Assembly: GCA_025642075.2 (NCBI GenBank)
Contig: JAODUO010000581.1
Location: 102,501 to 166,500, forward strand
Origin: Ridgeia piscesae
Lineage: Eukaryota; Annelida; Polychaeta; Sabellida; Siboglinidae
Direction: 5' to 3'
Length of the DNA: 64,000 nt
The notes under the pieces were generated by a model. That model searched no databases. It was not told where the DNA came from and saw only the letters and a list, made by a program, of their open reading frames with translations. The position numbers were made by a program, and so were the translations under genes. Below are positions 57,958 through 64,000 of this stretch, in pieces; the first letter of the stretch is position 1, and every line of letters begins with the position of its first letter.

Positions 57958-60000
57958 TCCTTACTTGGCACCAAATGGGCTTTTCATTATATCCTCACTT
58001 GGCACCAAATGGGATTTTAATTTTATCCTTACTTGGCACCAAATGGGCTTTTCATTATATCCTCACTTGGCACCAAATGGGATTTTAATTTTATCCTCAC
58101 TTGGCACCAAATGGGCTTTTCATTTTATCCTTACTTGGCACCAAATGGGCTTTTCATTTTACCCTCACTTGGCACCAAATGGGCTTTTCATTTTATCCTC
58201 ATTTGGCACCAAATGGCCTTTTCATTTTACCCTCACTTGGCACAAAATGGGCTTTTCATTTTACCCTCACTTGGCACCAAATGGCTTTGCATTTTACCCT
58301 CACTTGGCACCAAATGAGCTTTTCATTTTACCCTCACTTGGCACCAAATGGGCTTTTCATTTTACCCTCACTTGGCACCAAATGGGCTTTTCATTTTACC
58401 CTCACTTGGCACCAAATGGGCTTTTCATTTTACCCTCACTTGGCACCAAATGGGCTTTTCATTTTACCCTCACTTGGCACCAAATGGGCTTTTCATTTTA
58501 CCTCACTTGGCACCAAATGGGCTTTTCATTTTATCCTCACTTGGCACCAAATGGGCTTTTCATTTTATCCTCACTTGGCACCAAATGGGCTTTTCATTTT
58601 ATCCTCACTTGGCACCAAATGGGCTTTTCATTTTATCCTCACTTGGCACCAAATGGGCTTTTCATTTTACCCTCACTTGGCACCAAATGGGCTTTTCATT
58701 TTACCCTCACTTGGCACCAAATGGGCTTTTCATTTTATCCTCACTTGGCACCAAATGGCCTTTTCATTTTATCCTCACTTGGCACCAAATGGGCTTTTCA
58801 TTTTATCCTTACTTGACACCAAATGGCTTTTCATTTTACCCTCACTTGGCACCAAATGGGCTTTTCATTTTACCCTCACTTGGCACCAAATGGGCTTTTC
58901 ATTTTACCCTACTTGACCAAATGGGTTTTCATTTCCCTCATTTGGCACCAAATGGGCTTTTCATTTTACCCTCACTTGGCACCAAATGGGCTTTTCATTT
59001 TATCCTCACTTGGCACCAAATGGGCTTTTCATTTTACCCTCACTTGGCACCAAATGGGCTTTTCATTTTACCCTCACTTGGCACCAAATGGGCTTTTCAT
59101 TTTACCCTCACTTGGCACCAAATGGGCTTTTCATTTTATCCTCACTTGGCACCAAATGGCCTTTTCATTTTATCCTCACTTGGCACCAAATGGGCTTTTC
59201 ATTTTATCCTCACTTGGCACCAAATGGGCTTTTCATTTTATCCTCACTTGGCACCAAATGGGCTTTTCATTTTACCCTCAGTTGGCACCAAATGGGCTTT
59301 TCATTTTATCCTCACTTGGCACCAAATGGGCTTTTCATTTTATCCTCACTTGGCACCAAATGGGCTTTTCATTTTATCCTCACTTGGCACCAAATGGGCT
59401 TTTCATTTTATCCTCACTTGGCACCAAATGGGCTTTTCATTTTACCCTCACTTGGCACCAAATGGGCTTTTCATTTTACCCTCACTTGGCACCAAATGGG
59501 CTTTTCATTTTACCCTCATTTGGCACCAAATGGGCTTTTCATTTTACCCTCACTTGGCACCAAATGGGCTTTTCATTTTATCCTCACTTGGTACCAAATG
59601 GGCTTTTCATTTTATCCTCACTTGGCACCAAATGGGCTTTTCATTTTATCCTCACTTGGCACCAAATGGGCTTTTCATTTTACCCTCACTTGGCACCAAA
59701 TGGGCTTTTCATTTTACCCTCACTTGGCACCAAATGGGCTTTTCATTTTACCCTCACTTGGCACCAAATGGGCTTTTCATTTTACCCTCACTTGGCACCA
59801 AATGGGCTTTTCATTTTACCCTCACTTGGCACCAAATGGGCTTTTCATTTTATCCTTACTTAGCAGCAAATGGGCTTTTCATTTTATCCTTACTTGGCAC
59901 CAAATGGGCTTTTAATTTTACCCTCACTTGGCACCAAATGGGCTTTTCATTTTACCCTCACTTGGCACCAAATGGGCTTTTCATTTTATCCTCACCTGGC
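57958..60000. repeat. 34 bp minisatellite, ~60 copies
   Basis: Unit CTCACTTGGCACCAAATGGG plus CTTTTCATTTTAYC. The period is not divisible by three and no plus frame has a stop, so all three stay open (up to 596 codons) with the same rotated peptide. The left edge shows alternation of two variants (CTTTTCATTATA and ATTTTAATTTTA). Confidence 0.97.
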
Positions 60001-60215
60001 ACAAAATGGGGCATCTATGTTTATCCTCACCTGACACCAGATGGGGCATCTATCCTCAGTCCACCCTATCCTCGTCTAGTGTCTACCCTCACCCTCACCT
60101 GGTACCAGATGGGGTGTCTACCCTCACCTGACACCTGATGAGGTGTCTACCCTCACCTGGCATCAGATGGGGCATCTACCCTCACCTGACACCAGGTGGG
60201 GCATCATCCTCACAA
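60001..60215. repeat. Decayed right edge of the 34 bp array
   Basis: CACCTGACACCAGATGGGGC recurs irregularly. It is related to the main unit through TGGCACCA-ATGGG and matches the left-edge DNA at 57870-57945. Confidence 0.75.
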
Positions 60216-60439
60216 GCACCAGAATGGATGTTTACCTGTACAGCTGCATTGCTTAACCTGAATTTGGTTCTCCGTGTTGATGATTCAGTGGTAGATAAAA
60301 AGTACTACACTGGCTGTGGAGTCAACAGAGGAGTGGACCCATCCTCTGTAATCACCTCGGTGTATATATTCTCTCACACCTTGTTATGGTGGGGCACACA
60401 TCAAAGCAAACACAAGGTTATCAATGACTAAGAAACATA

Positions 60440-60845
60440 TCTATACCTCCTTCGTCACATCAAGTTTTGTCAATGGGTTAAATCTCTACATCCTCCATCA
60501 AGTTTTGTCAATCGGGTTAAATCTCTACATCCTCCATCAAGTATTATCAATGGGTTAAATGGGTTAAATCTCTACATCCTCCATCAAGTATTATCAATGG
60601 GTTAAATGGGTTAAATCTGTATATCCTCCATAAAGTATTATCAATCGGTTAAATGGGTTAAATCTCTACATCCTCCAAGTTTTATCAATCGGTTAAATGG
60701 GTTAAATCTCTACATCTTCCATCAAGTATTATCAATCGGTTAAATGGGTTAAATTTGTACATCTTCCATCAAGTATTAACAATCGGTTAAATGGGTTAAA
60801 TCTCCACATCCTCCATCAAGTTTTGTCAATGGGTTTTGCTTAATG
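60440..60845. repeat. ~47 bp minisatellite, ~8 copies
   Basis: Unit ATCCTCCATCAAGTATTATC plus AATGGGTTAAATGGGTTAAATCTCTAC. Within it GGGTTAAAT is itself doubled in some copies. Confidence 0.93.
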
Positions 60846-61875
60846 ATAAAATTATTGAAACCGAAACAATTAGGGTTAATGTCCTGTTCTTGAAACAACT
60901 ACCTAAAATATCTAAGATGCATTAAACATGTATATAAATGAAGGTTCTAGAATCATCAAGGGGTAACTAAATTAGCTTGAGATTGCAGAATAAAATGTAT
61001 TTTGTCAACACATGGTTAGTGTAAATTATTTCCATATAGCATTTTAGTACATAGGGGTTATTGGTTTTAGTTTTATTGTTTGTTTTATTGTTCAACATCA
61101 ATAACTGCACAGCACAGATGGCTCCTAACTATTTGGATAATGTTTAATGGTAATTTTCTTGAGCATTTTATTCATCCATTAAGTGTTTAGATGTATGCGT
61201 GTTTATTTGTGCAACTGACTGGCATGACAGCTCAATGTGAGATTACTCTTCAGATATTACATTATTATGTTCATGTTGACAAGAATTTGTGTTGCTTTAG
61301 GACAAATGTCTACTTCTACTTCACATTGCAGATGCCATTAGCCATGCAATAATTGCACTTCCAGACAAGCGTATTTGTGTAAGTCGTACCACTTTTTCAT
61401 CGATACATGCAGTTCATATTCTGCTTGTGCCCATAGTTATTAAAATGACCTTTACTGGCAATTACTCTTGCGTGATTCTGTGGCAAACAAACTCATATTT
61501 CCACTCAAAATGACAACAAGGTGTAAATGAGTTGCATCATAATAGAACACAGTTCACTTACTTGCAGAAGCCATACGTGCTTAGAAAGGTTAAAACGGCA
61601 ATTTAAGGTTAAAATAACTCAATTTAAAAACACGACCCAGCAAAATAGTGAAATGGCCTGAAATGGCATTGTCGTTCGAGTCAATGGGACATGTCAATCC
61701 CTTCTCACAGAACATGGGAACGTGTCAGCTATAAATAGCATATATTGTTCTAGGTATCACCATTATGCAGAATCTAGTTGTATGCTCAGAGCTTAGCAAC
61801 TCTACTGTATACTATTTCTTGTTCACTTTGAGTGGTGATGATAGTCAAATCATTGTAAAAGGTAAATTCATACCT
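60846..61875. other. Unique AT-rich stretch
   Basis: No recognised gene or element. Confidence 0.5.
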
Positions 61876-61879
61876 AATG

Positions 61880-62195
61880 CTGTGTCCACTTTTAAAGATT
61901 GTACGAAGTGCTTTACACTTTACTCCATGGCAGACCTATTCAATCGAACATCTCAACTTCCCTCGGGAATATTCAGCCATGATGCAATTAAAGCACGAAG
62001 GAAGACCATTAGTACACAAATATCCACCACTGTTTATGGCCAAGTTCTCATTCACCCAGCTGAGTGAATTAGACCAATGTAGAGTGAAGGAACTTGTCCA
62101 AGGTTCATAACAGGTTCAAAATGGCAGCACAGGATTTGAACCCGTGTTCTCTATCTCTAGCCCAAGAAGGGATGCTTTAACCCGTGTGATTTATA
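61880..62195 (-). mobile_element. tRNA-derived SINE with MIR-like central domain, copy 2
   Basis: The minus strand carries GGGTTCAAATCCTGTGCTGC (B box), then CTTGGACAAGTTCCTTCACT, CACTCAGCTGGGTG and GTGTAAAGCACTTCGTAC. It has the same order as 37616-37925 with clear divergence, so both insertions are old. Two short plus ORFs here are artefacts. Confidence 0.72.
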
Positions 62196-62700
62196 TTGTG
62201 ACAGTACCTTACTTAGTTTGTTAATATCCACATTGTTCAATATCCTGCATTTCTTAATAACTACGCAAACTTTACAGTACATATATTTTTGTGGATTTAA
62301 ACCAAGTCGGTTGTATGACTAAAACAGTCATATTTTCCCTATTACTGGCAGCTCCAATGATAATATGTGTGCAACCTCATTGAATAATGAATGAGAAGTA
62401 AACCCGAGTAATAGTAATGCCTCACTGCAGTAAACAGTCAGTCTGATGCAAAAAGCCTGAGTCACCACGTTTCAACGTTTAAAAAATGTTCATTATTTGC
62501 AATCTTTGCAATCGATTTTTGCACGATTTCTTCCTATTTGTTCCTATTTCCAGGACAATACATCACGTGTGAGAACAACAGTCGACATGCACAGATCAGT
62601 CTTCATAATAAACAACACAAAACCAATCAGTGTTTATCAGACGAGATTTCACATTCGCCATCCCCAATCAATCTTTGATACTTTCCAGGAGACCCTGAAA
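62196..62700. other. Unique stretch
   Basis: No recognised feature. Confidence 0.5.
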
Positions 62701-63200
62701 ATAACGTGTTTCTATTTGCAGTAAACCCCCTTGGGTACGCCTTACTTAAGTCGTCTGTTTCCCAGACACCTGCTCCGGCTGATACAGAACTGCCGTGTGG
62801 TTCGGCTCGATCATAAATATTAAACAGACACACTCGATCCAGCGTGAATGCCGCTAATACTGCACGCTCGAACAAAATGCGATAAAAAACTATTTATGCA
62901 AATTACGTGAAGGTGTGCATTCTGCTGGGGATCGAACTGACGGAAGAGAAGTGTTTGGTTCAGGGTGACTGCACTGAATACAAGGGACAGGTGTAAATAT
63001 AGCACTGTCCTTTCTGCTTCGGTGACACGGAAGATGGTGTTGAATCTGAAGTGATTCTCAAATCAATGCGTCTTTATGCCTCCACATTAGACACGCGTCC
63101 TTGTAGATTCGTCGTGCCTCTGTCAACCAACAGCCTGGCATGTTTACTGAATGCCCTTGATGGGTGACGTCACAGACCGCCCAATGAAAATATTCCGCTT
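62700..63200 (-). promoter_or_regulatory. CpG-rich promoter-like block with CRE and CCAAT
   Basis: CpG density rises over 62720-63190. TGACGTCA lies at 63165-63172 and CCAAT at 63181-63185. On the minus strand this would read toward the receptor exons. Minus ORFs at 62627-62875 and 62820-63005 have no recognisable domain. It may be the receptor promoter or that of another gene; the sequence alone cannot decide. Confidence 0.3.
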
Positions 63201-63462
63201 AATGCACAAAATTACACATTTATTGTTAAAACAAGATTAACAAACTAACACCCAATTTCATAAACATCCAGTCTTCTAAAACGTTAGCTCAGTAGATGTA
63301 GGTTTATATACGTGTTGGAACTGGGGGAGGGGGAGGGGGCTTGTGGGAAAAGCCCCTTCAATATTTTGGTGAGCACTGGATACACAGTTAGACCCCAGTA
63401 TTTAGGGAAACGGTGGGTTTTTGTGTACATTTTTAGACATAGGAATGTTGGCGATTCTCAGG

Positions 63463-63570
63463 CAGGGTGCAAGGAGCCTGGAGCAAGGAGCCTGGAGCAA
63501 GGAGCCTGGAGCAAGGAGCCTAGAGCAAGGAGCCTGGAGCAAGGAGCCTGGAGCAAGGAGCCTGAAAGAT
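63463..63570. repeat. 14 bp tandem repeat, ~7 copies
   Basis: Unit AAGGAGCCTGGAGC, nearly perfect, giving short open frames on both strands. Confidence 0.96.
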
Positions 63571-64000
63571 GTTTTGGCTGAGCAAAATATTATTATGAAC
63601 ATATTATATTTAATGGTTTTAATGAGGCAAAACCGTCTTTACATGTGAGACTAGTACTTAAAATTATCTTTTTCTTTGATTATGGAGGAATTTGAAATCA
63701 AAGTATATTAGTCAACATTATTTGGAAGAAAAAAAAAATATATATAATGTACCCCAAATGTAATATTTAGCAAACAGTACATAAATCTGATGTGTAAATA
63801 CAGCAGATGTATTGACAGACATTACTTGTACACGTGCAACTGATGGCACATTGTCCTGGAAGACCTGACTTGTGTATGGATGAGAATCAAGTACTGGCAA
63901 TAACAAACACCTTTCATAGTGTCAATGACAGACACTGAGTGACAAGGGCATTGCTTAGACTGTTCTCAATGTCCACTCATCAATGTAAAATGCAATTTAA
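63571..64000. other. Unique right end
   Basis: AT-rich. Nothing recognised. Confidence 0.5.

Noticed and set aside
60440..60845. Interstitial telomere-like repeat (GGGTTAAAT)
   Set aside because: The unit is ~47 bp and the GGGTTAAAT pieces are not TTAGGG arrays.

Overview
This is animal nuclear DNA. It has spliced exons with GT-AG introns, tRNA-derived SINEs, decayed LINE reverse-transcriptase ends and a very high density of micro- and minisatellites, with no bacterial gene organisation. The one clear protein gene is a type-A leucine-rich-repeat GPCR of the glycoprotein-hormone-receptor family. Its invertebrate-like features (very long C-tail, terminal exons fused, MIR-like SINEs) fit a marine invertebrate such as a lophotrochozoan. 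I cannot name the species.

Layout. (1) 1-9920: a tandem array of a ~1.16 kb unit that runs off the left edge. Each unit carries, on the minus strand, a CRE palindrome, a TATA box and a series of splice-like exon boundaries. One unit is interrupted by ~3 kb of unrelated DNA (1558-4597). (2) 9921-15170: a CpG-rich promoter-like flank, microsatellites, two LINE relics and a ~187 bp tandem duplication. (3) 15264-32607, minus strand: the receptor gene. Seven short LRR exons (32503-32607, 31598-31681, 25363-25437, 24433-24513, 23895-23969, 21355-21423, 20759-20833) all sit in the same intron phase. They lead into one 2.2 kb terminal exon that encodes the last LRR, the hinge, seven membrane helices and a ~260-residue tail. 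The short exons match, one for one, exons 2-8 of vertebrate FSHR/LHCGR/TSHR. Exon 1 (signal peptide, LRR N-cap) was not found. (4) 32.6-64 kb: no convincing protein gene. The region is a series of unrelated minisatellite families (14-47 bp units), separated by short unique stretches, SINEs and one LINE relic. A CpG-rich block with CRE and CCAAT motifs near 63.1 kb could be the receptor promoter, which would make this whole region intron 1.

How the parts relate. Receptor introns hold the 28 bp, 39 bp and 20 bp arrays and a small regulatory-looking island at 30.6-30.9 kb. Many long open frames in the window are artefacts of stop-free tandem repeats. The most intriguing of these is the 4.7 kb, 42 bp array, whose 14-codon unit equals two heptads. 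About 27 percent of the window is minisatellite and a further ~11 percent is the 1.16 kb array.
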